Assembly: GCF_904846155.1 (NCBI RefSeq)
Contig: NZ_CAJGZP010000001.1
Location: 1,364,001-1,428,000, forward strand
Length of the DNA stretch: 64,000 bases
DNA from: Psychrobacter fulvigenes
GTDB taxonomy: Bacteria > Pseudomonadota > Gammaproteobacteria > Pseudomonadales > Moraxellaceae
Direction: 5' to 3'
Shown here: positions 48,521-60,096 of the stretch, one piece after another
Numbering within the stretch: the first letter of the stretch is position 1
Layout: each line of letters begins with the position of its first letter
Made by a program: the position numbers and the translations under genes
Notes under the pieces: model-generated
Told to the model about the DNA's origin: nothing
Databases searched by the model: none
The model's input: only the letters and a program-made list of their open reading frames with translations

Positions 48521-49350
48521 ATTGATACCTCGCTATTGTTAACTATAAAAAGCTGACATCATCAAATATAATCTCAGCTCTTGATGATTGAATCAGCAGT
48601 CTATCGCTATCGAGAGTGGCAAAATTTGCATTATCAACTGGCCTTATTAACTATCAGTTATTAGAGCCAATCATTGGCGTGAAATCTAATAAGCGTGATG
48701 CGCTGGTACAGCTATGTACCAAACTATAGGCGCAGTCTATGGCTAGCGTTTGATAATGGCATTGCCATGATGCTGACAAACGATGCATTTGCATGTCGCG
48801 ATAATGACTGCATACCAGCATTCATTACGATGTGGATGCTGGTTGATCTTGATAGGCATATTGGCAAAAGTAATTGGCCAACTGCAATTGATACATAAGA
48901 AGTAAGATCTATTGAGTTCATCAATAAAACTACAACTATGTTAAACATGTGTAACATTTATGGATAATAAGGGTAACGTATTACCAGCTTAATCTCAAAT
49001 CTCTTGGGTTATTAGTTTTCAAACTGAATCGCACCGTCATTTGAATGCTTAAAAATAACGATATTAAAATAATAATATTCGCTTGAAGGTATCTATAAAG
49101 TAGGTCGGTTTCTGGGTATGTTTTTGCTTAAATCATATTGAATACTAGGCTTTTGGCGGCTAGACAGGTACAATACGCATGTTTAATTTGGTGCTGTTAA
49201 TGGTTATATATTGATATTATTATGATCAATATATCGATTGATATTCATGTATGTAAAGACATATTTGCATGCCGATACATAGCTATTTCTAGCTAAAAAA
49301 CCTGTCAGCGCTATTCATATTTTTTTATCGCTTTCTCTATTGGAGTTACT
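48521..49350. other. Gene-free region between the symporter and folD
   Basis: About 830 bases with no supported gene. A 67-codon plus frame near 48700 shows no family pattern and no ribosome site. The stretch just before folD is very AT-rich with short inverted motifs (GATATTATTATGATCAATAT and nearby), likely promoter DNA. Confidence 0.5.
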
Positions 49351-50223
49351 ATGTCGACTGCCCATGGGTCCGCTACCGTTTTGGACGGCAAAGCACTTGC
49401 TAAACAAATAGAACAGCTACTGCGCACACGCGTGGACGCCATCAAAGAAAAGACTGGACGCACACCAAGCCTTGCTACGATATTGGTCGGTGAAGATCCC
49501 GCTTCTGCCACTTATGTGCGTATGAAGGGCAATGCCTGTAAACGCGTCGGTATGGATTCTATTCGAGTAGAAATGCCAAGCGCGACGACCACAGAGCAGC
49601 TTATGGCTAAGATAGACGAGCTTAATAATAACCCAGACGTACATGGAATCTTGCTCCAGCATCCAGTACCTAGCCATATCGATGAGCGCGCTTGTTTTGA
49701 GCAGATTGACCTTGCAAAAGATGTGGATGGCGTGACTTGCTTGGGCTTTGGACGCATGAGTATGGGGGAGTCAGCCTATGGCTCATGTACCCCGCAAGGC
49801 ATCATGCATTTATTAGCGCATCATGATATCGAGCTTGCTGGCAAGCAGGCAGTGGTGGTAGGGCGTAGTCCTATCTTAGGTAAGCCGATGGCGATGATGC
49901 TCCTGAATGCCAACTGCACAGTGACTATGTGTCATTCAAAAACCCAAGATTTGGCTGAGTATATCAAGCGTGCTGATATTGTCGTTGGAGCGGTAGGCGT
50001 GCCAGAGCTCATCAAAGCAGACTGGATCAAAGAAGGCGCAGTCGTCATCGATGCAGGCTTCCATCCAACGGATGATAGCGGTGTCGGCGATATCGAAATG
50101 CGCGGCGTAGAAAACATCGCTAGTGCCTATACGCCAGTACCAGGCGGCGTAGGGCCGATGACCATCAATACCTTGATTCGTCAAACGGTTGAAGCGGCTG
50201 AGAAATCGGCAGGTCTGATCTAG
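49351..50223 (+). CDS. folD: Methylenetetrahydrofolate dehydrogenase/cyclohydrolase
   Basis: A 290-residue bifunctional enzyme of one-carbon metabolism that turns 5,10-methylene-THF to 10-formyl-THF. Motifs: [17 protein letters not shown] (catalytic Tyr and Lys), [30 protein letters not shown] (NADP-binding), and [12 protein letters not shown] near the end. Length is typical. TTGGAG precedes the ATG by 6 bases. It is a single-gene unit with a perfect terminator. Confidence 0.96.
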   Translation: MSTAHGSATVLDGKALAKQIEQLLRTRVDAIKEKTGRTPSLATILVGEDPASATYVRMKGNACKRVGMDSIRVEMPSATTTEQLMAKIDELNNNPDVHGILLQHPVPSHIDERACFEQIDLAKDVDGVTCLGFGRMSMGESAYGSCTPQGIMHLLAHHDIELAGKQAVVVGRSPILGKPMAMMLLNANCTVTMCHSKTQDLAEYIKRADIVVGAVGVPELIKADWIKEGAVVIDAGFHPTDDSGVGDIEMRGVENIASAYTPVPGGVGPMTINTLIRQTVEAAEKSAGLI

Positions 50224-50243
50224 CCAACCACTCAGCTAAAACA

Positions 50244-50277
50244 AAAAGGGGCTAAATATTAATATTTAGCCCCTTTT
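50244..50277. terminator. Bidirectional terminator between folD and the di-heme lipoprotein gene
   Basis: A perfect 34-bp palindrome (AAAAGGGGCTAAATATT and its complement) with T residues after it on both strands; it serves both converging genes. Confidence 0.9.
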
Positions 50278-50333
50278 CTATGTTTTTAACAGTGATAATT
50301 ATTGATCAATAACAGCAGTTAATGCGCAACGAC

Positions 50334-51806
50334 CTAAATGCTTCGCAAGAAGCTGAGCAAGGTTTGTTTCTCTTCAGCAGGCAGCTGTCTAAAGCGCGTT
50401 TTTGCTTCTTCAGCTTCACCGCCGTGCCACAATATTGCTTCGGTTAAACTGCTCGCCCGACCATCATGCAAGAATCGTGCTTCTGGATCACGCGCTACAA
50501 GCCCAATACCCCAAAGCGGTGGTGTACGCCATTCAAAGCTTTCAGCATTTTTTTCTTTCACACCATCATCCAATCCTGCACCCATATCATGCAAAAGCAG
50601 GTCAGTATAAGGGTATATCACTTGCTGTGATAGGAGTGGGAATCGGATGCTTTCCCCAGTTTTTTGCTTGGGTGTATGACAGCCAGCACAACCAACATCG
50701 GTAAACAAAGTAGCGCCTTGATTGAAGGTTTGTAAGTCATTGATTCGCCTTTCAGGCACTGCCAACGCTGTCATAAAGTCAACCACGGCATCTAAGCTAC
50801 TATCTGACACTTCAGGACTACCACCGTTTTCTGCTGTCCAACAGATTGGTTGATTGACTGTACAGTTGGGATCCATAAATACTGAGGTAGTTAGCCCCAT
50901 ATCCTGTGACATAGCATTGGCGTTTTGCGTACGTAAGCTTGAGTTAATTGCTTTCCAACCAAAGCGCCCAACCTGTTGTTGATTGCCCTCATAAACCCAG
51001 TGCACGCGACCACTTATACCATCTTGGTTGCTGTCATCTGAATCGGCTGCGGCAATAATATCAGCTTCAGGGATTAGGTTGAGTAGCCCCATACCAACTA
51101 ACTGTGGTGAAATACGCCCACTAATGGCAGTGTTTCCTAAAGGTTGAGTTGTATCAGTAGGAGTAAAGGTAAACTCAGTACCAGACGGTGTGTTTTGAGT
51201 CGCAGTCGTGCTGCTATAGTGCATTTTACCTTCAGGGGCAATACTGGAGTCAGTGCTTTGATGTTGCATTTGCTCACCATAGTAAGCATGTGCCGTACCC
51301 TGCCTATCACCCAGCCTAAACAAAATCGCATCACTCAACTCACCATTAGCAAGATGAATGGGTTTGCGGCCTACATCGCTATGGCATTGGGTACAGGCAT
51401 TGGCGTTGAATAATGGGCCGACACCATCAAATAGCACGCGGCCGACATTCGCGGGTGTCCATTGAGTAATAAATAGCTCGCGTCCAGGTGAGATACCGCC
51501 TAATAAACTGCTCGGTAGATTAGGCATTATCTGTAAAAATGGACGTGCTACATCAGAATTGATAGTGGCTGCGCCGCCAGCTGGTAGCCAGTTAGTATCC
51601 GTTTCTTGGTTGCTATTATCATCAGGTAAGACTGGTAAGTTAGGGGAAGTGGAGGTACTGTCGTCTGAACCACCACAAGCAGTCAATACGATGCTAAACG
51701 TTAACAGAGTCGTACGCACAATAATGGGCAATGATACAGCTGGTGCCTGTTTAAAGAATTGTTGAGAGAATCGCTTAGGTGTCGTGAAGTTATGCGATAA
51801 AGACAT
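50334..51806 (-). CDS. Di-heme DUF1111 lipoprotein (thiol oxidoreductase-like cytochrome)
   Basis: A 490-residue secreted lipoprotein (lipobox LTAC, about residue 43). Two c-type heme sites are visible: CTQCH at about residue 137 and CAGCH at about 370; the second is followed by GHTPKQKTG-like sequence and a di-heme peroxidase-like helical core with FLHDGRASSLTEAILWHGGEA. This is the DUF1111 family, distantly related to MauG/CcpA di-heme enzymes and often called thiol oxidoreductase. It probably works in periplasmic electron transfer. ATG 51806, after TTTAGGT, replaces a 25-codon longer frame. The RCC1 lipoprotein gene lies 150 bases upstream on the same strand behind a Fur box, so iron control is likely. 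Confidence 0.85.
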   Translation of the reverse strand: MSLSHNFTTPKRFSQQFFKQAPAVSLPIIVRTTLLTFSIVLTACGGSDDSTSTSPNLPVLPDDNSNQETDTNWLPAGGAATINSDVARPFLQIMPNLPSSLLGGISPGRELFITQWTPANVGRVLFDGVGPLFNANACTQCHSDVGRKPIHLANGELSDAILFRLGDRQGTAHAYYGEQMQHQSTDSSIAPEGKMHYSSTTATQNTPSGTEFTFTPTDTTQPLGNTAISGRISPQLVGMGLLNLIPEADIIAAADSDDSNQDGISGRVHWVYEGNQQQVGRFGWKAINSSLRTQNANAMSQDMGLTTSVFMDPNCTVNQPICWTAENGGSPEVSDSSLDAVVDFMTALAVPERRINDLQTFNQGATLFTDVGCAGCHTPKQKTGESIRFPLLSQQVIYPYTDLLLHDMGAGLDDGVKEKNAESFEWRTPPLWGIGLVARDPEARFLHDGRASSLTEAILWHGGEAEEAKTRFRQLPAEEKQTLLSFLRSI

Positions 51807-51959
51807 GGTGTTACCTAAAAAGAGTGTCATAAATGAATACAACGCTGATAATAAGTCATCTAACGGATAAAAGGGCTGCATAGCATATGTGCCCTTTTAT
51901 CGCTTATTATGGCGTTTTATAAGGTTTGGGTTTGCCAGTATATTGGCATGACGCTGGTG

Positions 51960-53555
51960 CTAGTTTGGCAGGCTAATGGGAATAGGATAGTTATACATCC
52001 ATATATGAGCAGCGTTTGCACTGCCGAGTGAGCCCTCAAAGCTCCAGCCCCAAGTGAATAAGTTGCCATCAGCCTGTGTGTTTGATGTCTCATGAGCAAT
52101 GAGGTGCATCGCGCCCATTGCTATATTATCGATATCCGTCAAGCTGGTGAGCTTGTCAGTCGGCTCATCCAAATCATTATAGATGGTTCTTCCTATGTCA
52201 TTAGTCTCACCAAACATACCCCAAGGGTAGACCTTGCCATTATTCAGTAGTGCGTAGCTGGCATTGCCATTGGCATAGATACGGCGCACTTCTTTGTCCG
52301 TGAACCAAGGAAGCTTTTTGGGTGCAGTGACTGTACTATTCCAAGCGTTATCGGTATTAGAGAAGATTTCGCCGTTATAGCCCACTTGGCTGCTGGCATT
52401 CAAGCCCCAGCCATAGACCGAGTCTTGATTGGTTAATGCTAAAACATGATCACGCCCAGCGGCCAATTGCGTGACGATTTCAAGGCTATCATCTGCTACG
52501 TCAGACGTCTGAACCACTGAAATACGGACTGGTTTAGGGTTTTCGTTAACACAGTTATTAGCACTGGTACATTCTTGGCCTTTCCCAAGGTTGGCATAGG
52601 CATCGCTACCCCAGCCCCAAACTTGACCTTTGTCATCAAGTGCATAAGAGCTATTTGCACTGGCCACCACTTGTACAATCTGGCCAGCATCTATGGCAGA
52701 AAAGTCAACTTTGACAGGGTTGCTGCTATCAGTGGTTGAGCCATCGCCCAGTTGTCCTTGACCATTGGCACCAAAAGCCCAAACAGAACCGTCTTTGGTT
52801 AAGACTAAGTTGTGCTTATAGCCAGTAGCAACCATCAGAGCATGGTTGATTTCTGAAATGGTAGAGATATCAAGACGGCAATCCTCTTTACTGCTGCAGC
52901 TATGACGACCTGTCTCACCGCGGCCCAGTTGTCCATATTTGTCCTCACCCCAACTATAAACGTGACCCTCTTGGTCGATGGCTAATGAGTGATTTTGGTT
53001 AAAGCTAATGCTGGCAAGATTGTTTGGAGCACGGCTCATTAATATAGGTGTGGCAGGGTGGACACTGATATCGGATAGTTTTGATGTCATATTGAGGCCG
53101 GTTTGACCGTAATTATTGCGTCCCCAACCATACAGCTGACCGTCTTTAAGAGCACCTGTATGCGAGCCTCCAGCAGCAACCTTATCGCCCAAATAGATAG
53201 TTTTAATAGACTGTGTGATATTGCCAGCTTTATCGGTTGCCGTTAGAGTCAAAACATTCCTACCTAGTGCCAATAAAATACTATCATTAAATAGACCCTC
53301 ACTATTTATGGTAAGCACTTGATTTGGTTTGTCATTGAGTTGATAGGTTAATGACTGCATTCCACCAGTATCTTTGACCTGACCTGCTAAGAATACTGCT
53401 GCCACGTTTGAGTAGCCATCACTAAATTGATCATTAGTGATCAAGAGAGGCGGCGTCACATCACCTATCTTGATATCGTCTTCACCACCACAAGCGTTGA
53501 GCAGTAGTGCTGTCGTGACAAATGTTAATGCTTGGCCTAGACGGGATAAATGCAT
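51960..53555 (-). CDS. RCC1-repeat lipoprotein
   Basis: A 531-residue lipoprotein (lipobox LNAC, Cys about residue 22). Residues 30-125 resemble an Ig-like bacterial domain (LTATDKAGNITQ). The rest is a seven-bladed RCC1-type propeller, seen in repeated units of the form YGWGRNNYGQTG, YSWGEDKYGQLG, WAFGANGQGQLG, WGWGSDAYANLG and FTWGWSFEGSLG. Such surface or periplasmic propellers usually bind partner proteins; no enzyme activity is implied. It is the first gene after the Fur box and is followed by the di-heme lipoprotein gene, which suggests that the two act together under iron limitation. Confidence 0.85.
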   Translation of the reverse strand: MHLSRLGQALTFVTTALLLNACGGEDDIKIGDVTPPLLITNDQFSDGYSNVAAVFLAGQVKDTGGMQSLTYQLNDKPNQVLTINSEGLFNDSILLALGRNVLTLTATDKAGNITQSIKTIYLGDKVAAGGSHTGALKDGQLYGWGRNNYGQTGLNMTSKLSDISVHPATPILMSRAPNNLASISFNQNHSLAIDQEGHVYSWGEDKYGQLGRGETGRHSCSSKEDCRLDISTISEINHALMVATGYKHNLVLTKDGSVWAFGANGQGQLGDGSTTDSSNPVKVDFSAIDAGQIVQVVASANSSYALDDKGQVWGWGSDAYANLGKGQECTSANNCVNENPKPVRISVVQTSDVADDSLEIVTQLAAGRDHVLALTNQDSVYGWGLNASSQVGYNGEIFSNTDNAWNSTVTAPKKLPWFTDKEVRRIYANGNASYALLNNGKVYPWGMFGETNDIGRTIYNDLDEPTDKLTSLTDIDNIAMGAMHLIAHETSNTQADGNLFTWGWSFEGSLGSANAAHIWMYNYPIPISLPN

Positions 53556-53645
53556 AAAAACCTCAATAAATGATTAAAATTAGCAACACTGACGGTAAAT
53601 AAGTACCGTAGCAATACCTGAGCAAGAATTAATGCGAATAGTATT

Positions 53646-53664
53646 ACAAATGATAATCGTTATC
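53646..53664 (-). promoter_or_regulatory. Fur box before the RCC1/di-heme lipoprotein pair
   Basis: The 19-bp site ACAAATGATAATCGTTATC agrees with the Fur consensus GATAATGATAATCATTATC at 15 of 19 positions, including a complete GATAATC-GTTATC inverted repeat. It lies 91 bases before the RCC1 gene start. Repression by Fe-Fur and induction in low iron are inferred. Confidence 0.75.
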
Positions 53665-53788
53665 AATAAAAATATAGAAAATAATGAGAGTTAATATGCT
53701 ATCCAAACCAATAATATCTGGAAATAATGACTTTAAGTTCAGCTTTTAGAAAAGGAGCAGACGACCAGCTCAGTTTTAGAGTGGCGAC

Positions 53789-55003
53789 TTACAACCAACC
53801 CAAGCGCTTAAAGTTGTAGTATAAGTAGCCGCATAATGAGCCGATGATCAGCATGATGACAAGATATGAATATTCCCAGTGCAGCTCAGGCATAAAGTCA
53901 AAGTTCATACCATAGATCCCAGCTATGGCTGTCGGTACTGCCAATATACCCGCCCAAGCGGCAAGCTTACGTACGACCTCGTTCTGTCCCATATTGACCA
54001 TGGCCATGTAGGTATTCATCACCACGCTCAGCATCTCATTTAAGCCGTTGATGGCATCTAAAGAGTGTAACAAATGGTCATTCACGTCACGGAAGTAGGG
54101 TCTGGCTGCTTGCGAAAACGGTGAGACTAAATCACTGTGGTTATGATTGATAAAAAAACTACAGATATCTTGGACTGGCAAGATAACCGCGCGCATATGT
54201 ACCAGCTGAGACTTCAATCCGTACAAATTGTGCAGCGTCTCTTTATTAAACTCATAAGTAAATATATTACGTTCTTGCTCACGTAAGTAGCTGCCTAAAC
54301 GATCGGTGATAGGCATATAGTTATCGACGATAAAGTCAAGAATGGCATGCAAGACAAAGATAGGTCCCATGCGCAGTTTTTCAGGACGGCGGTGGCAATG
54401 GTCACGCACTGGAGCATAAGAGTTCGAGGGACCAGTGCGAATGGTAATTAGGTAGTTTTTACCCATAAAAATGGCGGTCGTACCATAGCGAATCACACTG
54501 CCTTCTAGCTTTGCCGTCCGTATCACTAAGAAGATGGTGTCGTTGTTATAGCTTTCTATTTTGGCGCGTTGATGATCTGCAAAAGCATCTTCAATCGCTA
54601 GCTCATGCAAATCAAACGCACTTTGTACTTCAGCGATGGTTTGAAGGCTAGGCTCATATAGACCGAGCCAGATGAACTGACCGTTGTTGGTGAGTGCCTT
54701 GCTGACATCACTGATCGCTACCTGATTGAGTCGCTCGCCTGTCTTTCGAGAGTAAGAGTGACAGTTGACGATCTCATTGATGCTTAAAGGTTCAATGTCT
54801 TCATAGCGTTCAGCATCAGGGTCGTAGACCGTCATGGTCTCTAGGGTATCTTCTGCGGTTGCATCTGCATCGCCATAGATATAACTGTCATAATCGACCC
54901 GATAAGGGTGGTCACTGTTATTAACAGAATACAGATGATTGATATTGGAGTCAGGGGTGATACGTGTGGTCATCTTGATAGGCTGCTTGTCATCGTGATT
55001 CAT
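53789..55003 (-). CDS. corA: CorA-type magnesium/cobalt transporter
   Basis: A 404-residue membrane protein: a large N-terminal cytoplasmic domain, then two C-terminal helices with the signature YGMNFDFMPEL (GMN motif) at the end of the first. CorA pentamers pass Mg2+, Co2+ or Ni2+; ZntB relatives move Zn2+, but they lack this exact MPEL form. About 70 residues of acidic N-terminal extension exceed E. coli CorA. An exact AGGAGGTGAT site puts the start at ATG 55003 rather than 55018. It follows the DUF2237 gene by 136 bases. Confidence 0.9.
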   Translation of the reverse strand: MNHDDKQPIKMTTRITPDSNINHLYSVNNSDHPYRVDYDSYIYGDADATAEDTLETMTVYDPDAERYEDIEPLSINEIVNCHSYSRKTGERLNQVAISDVSKALTNNGQFIWLGLYEPSLQTIAEVQSAFDLHELAIEDAFADHQRAKIESYNNDTIFLVIRTAKLEGSVIRYGTTAIFMGKNYLITIRTGPSNSYAPVRDHCHRRPEKLRMGPIFVLHAILDFIVDNYMPITDRLGSYLREQERNIFTYEFNKETLHNLYGLKSQLVHMRAVILPVQDICSFFINHNHSDLVSPFSQAARPYFRDVNDHLLHSLDAINGLNEMLSVVMNTYMAMVNMGQNEVVRKLAAWAGILAVPTAIAGIYGMNFDFMPELHWEYSYLVIMLIIGSLCGYLYYNFKRLGWL

Positions 55004-55139
55004 ATCACCTCCTGTCATATGGTGTAAAAAAATCGCTGCTGATGGCGTAAGCTACCAAGACGCCGCAGCTATAACTTATGATGTGTGTTGCCAGCGAGCG
55101 TAGATGCCCACGCAGATAGGCTAAATGGAGTTTTTACAT

Positions 55140-55529
55140 TTATAGGGCATAGCGCTTCAAAGTGTCGATATCGACTAGTGCCAACAAGCTTTCGTGACAA
55201 GCTTCAAGCTTAATCTGCGGGGCAACACCGAAGTCCAAAGCTTCGACCCAACGTAAAGCGCAGACACACCAGTAGTCGCCTGGCTTTAGACCAGGGAAGT
55301 TGTATTCAGGTAGCGGCGTGATTAAGTCATTGCCACGGCTGGCTGAAAAGTTCAAAAATTCACTGGTCATTTTGATGCAGACGGTATGTTGACCAACGTC
55401 ATGATTGCCAGTATGGCAAAAGCCATTACGATAATAGCCAGTAATAGGGTCAAAGCAGCAGCTGGCAAGGGCAGTGCCCAGTACGTTGGTTTGATTGTCG
55501 GCTGGGTTAGGATGGTAGTCAGATGACAT
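55140..55529 (-). CDS. DUF2237 protein
   Basis: A 129-residue soluble protein matching DUF2237 throughout: NVLGTALASCCFDPITGYYRNGFC, DVGQHTVCIKMTSEFL, SRGNDLITPLPEYNFPGLKPGD and WCVCALRWVEAL are the conserved blocks (shown in parts). Conserved cysteines could bind metal or form disulfides. Function unknown. A longer frame begins at 55616, but CGGAG before ATG 55529 and the family alignment support the shorter protein. It lies upstream of corA on the same strand. Confidence 0.88.
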   Translation of the reverse strand: MSSDYHPNPADNQTNVLGTALASCCFDPITGYYRNGFCHTGNHDVGQHTVCIKMTSEFLNFSASRGNDLITPLPEYNFPGLKPGDYWCVCALRWVEALDFGVAPQIKLEACHESLLALVDIDTLKRYAL

Positions 55530-56079
55530 AGGGTCTCCGAGGTAGATGATATTATTATAGGGTTTGGTAAATGAATTAAGCGTATGCCCTCGCAATCGAT
55601 AAATATCGCTATGCATGATGGCACCGTCAAATGTGGGTTAGTGTAACATGGGTTCGATAGGATATTGTCATACAAAACATTGCTATAAATTTCAAATGCT
55701 TGTCTACGGGTATCAAAAGCTAGCTGCGAACAGGGTTTAGGATAGATGCACTCTAATCATTTTAAGAGAGTGTTCAGCTATCAATAACTTCCTATAACAA
55801 CTAACCCTATATTGGCTGTAATTGTGACTAGGCGAAACTTGGCTGCTATGCTAAACTTAAAACTTAAAGTGCCTTGATCATTTATCGCATTAATTTAGTC
55901 GTTTTATCATTTCCATTTATGCTCATTATCCCTATTTTTTGGTATTACCTAGTTTGTTTATCATAATTGGGTCAATGATGGTGCGTTTAAAAAACACAGC
56001 TCATCATTAATGAGTTCATAAAAACACCCTTATAATGCCGCGTTTTTTTGGTAAGCGATACGCCAAACAAGGATTTATT
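55530..56079. other. Intergenic region before hisZ
   Basis: About 550 bases between divergent genes. No gene, repeat or RNA recognised. It should hold the promoters of hisZ and of the DUF2237-corA pair. Confidence 0.5.
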
Positions 56080-57384
56080 GTGTCTGCAAGTTCTGAATCA
56101 GCTGTTCTCGACCTATCACGCTCTGAAAACAACACCCAGTCTATGGATCATAGTACCGCATCTGGTGGTGCTCCACATTTAAGCAATTTTCATTTGAGTA
56201 ACTTCAGTGCAGAGGTTGCCAATAGTTGGCTATTGCCTGATGGTGTCGTCGATGTGTTGTTTGAAGATGCACAAAAGCAAGAAGTGCTGCGTCATCAACT
56301 GACTCAGCAGCTCATTACGCATGGTTATCAACTGGTATGTCCACCGATGATCGAGTATACCGAGTCATTGCTTAGTGAGGCGTCAGAAGATCTTAAACGT
56401 CAGACTTTTAAGATTATTGACCAGCTGACGGGCCGCTTGATGGGCGTGCGCGCTGACATCACACCGCAGATTTTGCGTATTGATGCGCATCATGGAGGCG
56501 ATGGTATTGCTCGTTATTGTTATGCAGGCGATGTGATTCATACCTTGCCATCAGGGCTATTTGGCTCACGTACGCCGCTACAGTTGGGTGCAGAGATATT
56601 TGGCTGTGCGTCGCTGAGTGCAGATATTGAGCTGATAGATGTGTTGTTTACGATGATAAACAACCTAAACATGAGTGCAGCGCTGCATATTGATTTGGGT
56701 CACGTAGCGATATTCAAGCGCTTAGCCATATTAGCAGAATTGCCTGATAGTGATACCAAACAGTTGATGCACTTATATGCGAATAAAAACCTACCAGAGT
56801 TAAAGCGTGTCTGCCAAGCGCTGCCAATGGGTAAGGATTTTTATACATTGGCGCGTTATGGGCATGATATGTCTCAATTGCTGGCCAAACTATCAGATAC
56901 GGCACAGCAAGATACCGATATTGCCACCGCAGTCGATGAGCTGCAACGCTTAAAAGAGCATCTACAGCAGCAATGGCAGTGTGATGTCAGTATCGATATT
57001 ACTGAGTTGTCAGGCTATCACTATCATACTGGTATCGTCTTCAATGGTTATATCAATAGTGAGACTCAGCCACTGGTTCGTGGTGGTCGGTTTGACGGTA
57101 TACAAATCCACAATGAAGAGCCAAGAGATGCTACCGGCTTTAGTATGGATGTCAGCCGTTTGCTCGCCCATACACATTTGGATGACCCCACAGTTGTGGT
57201 CATTAACTACAGCGATATGAGTCATGCTGATGGCTTGAAAACACAGGCTTTACAGCAGCAAGTAAAAAGCTTACGTCAGCAAGGTTGTCGTGTCACCATG
57301 CCGCTAAATGAGCATGATCGTCCCGTTGGGCTCACACACCGCTTAAGCATTATAGATGACCAGTGGCAGCTACAAGCCGTATAG
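56080..57384 (+). CDS. hisZ: ATP phosphoribosyltransferase regulatory subunit HisZ
   Basis: A 434-residue catalytically inactive histidyl-tRNA synthetase homologue that activates short-form HisG in histidine synthesis. Class II motifs: LLPDGVVDVLFEDA, GRLMGVRADITPQILRI (motif 2-like), FGSRTPLQLGAEIFG, and GYHYHTGIVFNGY with VRGGRFDGI near the end. It precedes purA, the order seen in Pseudomonas and relatives. The start is uncertain: GTG 56080 has AAGGA 7 bases upstream, ATG 56035 has none, and ATG 56143 would remove a Ser-rich, poorly conserved leader. Confidence 0.9.
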   Translation: MSASSESAVLDLSRSENNTQSMDHSTASGGAPHLSNFHLSNFSAEVANSWLLPDGVVDVLFEDAQKQEVLRHQLTQQLITHGYQLVCPPMIEYTESLLSEASEDLKRQTFKIIDQLTGRLMGVRADITPQILRIDAHHGGDGIARYCYAGDVIHTLPSGLFGSRTPLQLGAEIFGCASLSADIELIDVLFTMINNLNMSAALHIDLGHVAIFKRLAILAELPDSDTKQLMHLYANKNLPELKRVCQALPMGKDFYTLARYGHDMSQLLAKLSDTAQQDTDIATAVDELQRLKEHLQQQWQCDVSIDITELSGYHYHTGIVFNGYINSETQPLVRGGRFDGIQIHNEEPRDATGFSMDVSRLLAHTHLDDPTVVVINYSDMSHADGLKTQALQQQVKSLRQQGCRVTMPLNEHDRPVGLTHRLSIIDDQWQLQAV

Positions 57385-57399
57385 CCAATCTATTATAAA

Positions 57400-57488
57400 A
57401 GAGTGACAGCGTTAACCTCGCTTGATGTATTACTTATACATCTGTACTCGGTTGCCTTGACTCTCTTTCAAATTGAATCGACTATATA
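57400..57488 (-). repeat. Dispersed repeat, end motif of family 2 (reverse orientation)
   Basis: Read on the minus strand it starts TATAGTCGATTCAATTTGAAAG, like the end motif of the other copies, then diverges. It fills the hisZ-purA gap. Assigned on the end motif only. Confidence 0.4.
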
Positions 57489-57587
57489 GCCAAATGCTAT
57501 CTGGACTGAAAAACAACATCACTTTATAGATGTTTTAAAATTTTAAATTTACAAAGTTATCGTACACACCTCAATACATCATTGTAA

Positions 57588-58886
<1,299 letters not shown>

Positions 58887-58925
58887 ATAGATAGACCGAA
58901 AGCAGACTACTTTAAGTGAATAAAT

Positions 58926-58953
58926 AGACCCCGATGCCTGAGCATGGGGGTTT
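58926..58953 (+). terminator. Probable terminator after purA
   Basis: GACCCC and ATGC on the left pair with GCAT and GGGGGTT on the right around a CTGA loop, with one bulge, then TTTG. Weaker than the others here. Confidence 0.6.
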
Positions 58954-59200
58954 GTCATTTAAATACTGTCGCTGCTTTGAGATTTATAGCATGTCTTACT
59001 GTTAAGTTTACGTTCATGTAAGAGACAATCATAAATTAACCCTATCATTTATAGCGTCAATCATTATAATAGGCAACAATCTTACGTTGAGTGTTGTGTG
59101 TCCGTATTGGTGATACATAGCAATGGACTTGGCGTGATGGCTAGAGATAAAACAATCCCTTTCATTTCCTGTTTAACCAACTATTTATTAGGAGCTTTTC

Positions 59201-59632
59201 ATGGCTAACGAACGTACTTTATCTATCATCAAACCTGACGCTGTTGGCGGCAACAACATTGGCGCAATTTACAGCCGTTTTGAAGACGCTGGTCTAAAAA
59301 TCGTTGCGGCAAAAATGCTGCATCTTGATGACGAAAAAGCAGGCGGTTTCTACGCTGAGCACAAAGAGCGTCCATTCTACAATGACCTAGTATCATTCAT
59401 GACTTCAGGTCCAGTTGTTGTGTCTGTATTGGAAGGCGAAAACGCTATCGCTAAGCACCGTGAAATCATGGGCGCAACCAACCCAGCTGATGCTGCTGAA
59501 GGTACTATCCGTGCTGATTTTGCTAGCAGCATCGATGAAAACGCCGTTCATGGTTCAGATTCAGCTGAATCAGCCAGCCGTGAAATCAGCTACTTCTTCA
59601 ATGATGATGAAGTTTGTGCACGTACGCGTTAA
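59201..59632 (+). CDS. ndk: Nucleoside diphosphate kinase
   Basis: A 143-residue kinase that balances nucleoside triphosphate pools through a phosphohistidine. The whole family pattern is present: [12 protein letters not shown] at the start, [27 protein letters not shown] and the active-site [16 protein letters not shown] with the catalytic His at about 117. AGGAG precedes the ATG by 7 bases. A monocistronic unit between a gap of about 310 bases (nothing found in it) and a repeat. Confidence 0.97.
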   Translation: MANERTLSIIKPDAVGGNNIGAIYSRFEDAGLKIVAAKMLHLDDEKAGGFYAEHKERPFYNDLVSFMTSGPVVVSVLEGENAIAKHREIMGATNPADAAEGTIRADFASSIDENAVHGSDSAESASREISYFFNDDEVCARTR

Positions 59633-59685
59633 TAGCGGTGATTATTGATATCATCTGTTATGATTAAGGATGATTGTTAATAATT

Positions 59686-59789
59686 ATACCAAACCCAAAA
59701 ATTACGACTAGCGGTGTCAAACTCGCTAAGCCTACTAAGTGTAGTACTTGCACTCGTTTTCCTAGCTACTCTATTTTTGGAAACGGTAT
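59686..59789. repeat. Dispersed intergenic repeat family 1, copy 2
   Basis: A 104-bp element related to 12214-12316, in the same orientation, with the same ATACCAAACCCAAAA start and TTTTTGGAAACGGTAT end. It lies between ndk and its terminator-like hairpin. Confidence 0.75.
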
Positions 59790-59802
59790 TAGTTTCGCCA
59801 AG

Positions 59803-59832
59803 CGGCTTATATCTTATGGTATAAGCCGTTTT
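59803..59832 (+). terminator. Terminator downstream of ndk
   Basis: CGGCTTATA (59803-59811) pairs with TATAAGCCG (59820-59828), followed by TTTT. The dispersed repeat lies between it and the ndk stop. Confidence 0.7.
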
Positions 59833-60096
59833 AGCTATTATAATAATCGTATTCTTTATTGAAAACTGTCGCCGTTTACCTCATTATCTATAATTACTCA
59901 GCATTATCAATCCCTTATCAGCATACTTTTATCATTTACTATTTATGAGTTCTAAGCGTTCATAGTAAATGAATACAACGTTAAATTGATAAAACCTGCG
60001 CTCATAACGGATTGCTCATGCACCACGGTATGGTCAAATCCCTATAAATAATTGCAAAGCTCGTATAAATACGCTCATGCAAAAAGGTTATCTATT

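Noticed and set aside
48695..48898. 67-codon plus frame in the symporter-folD gap
   Set aside because: No ribosome site, no recognisable domain, and a competing minus frame of similar length.
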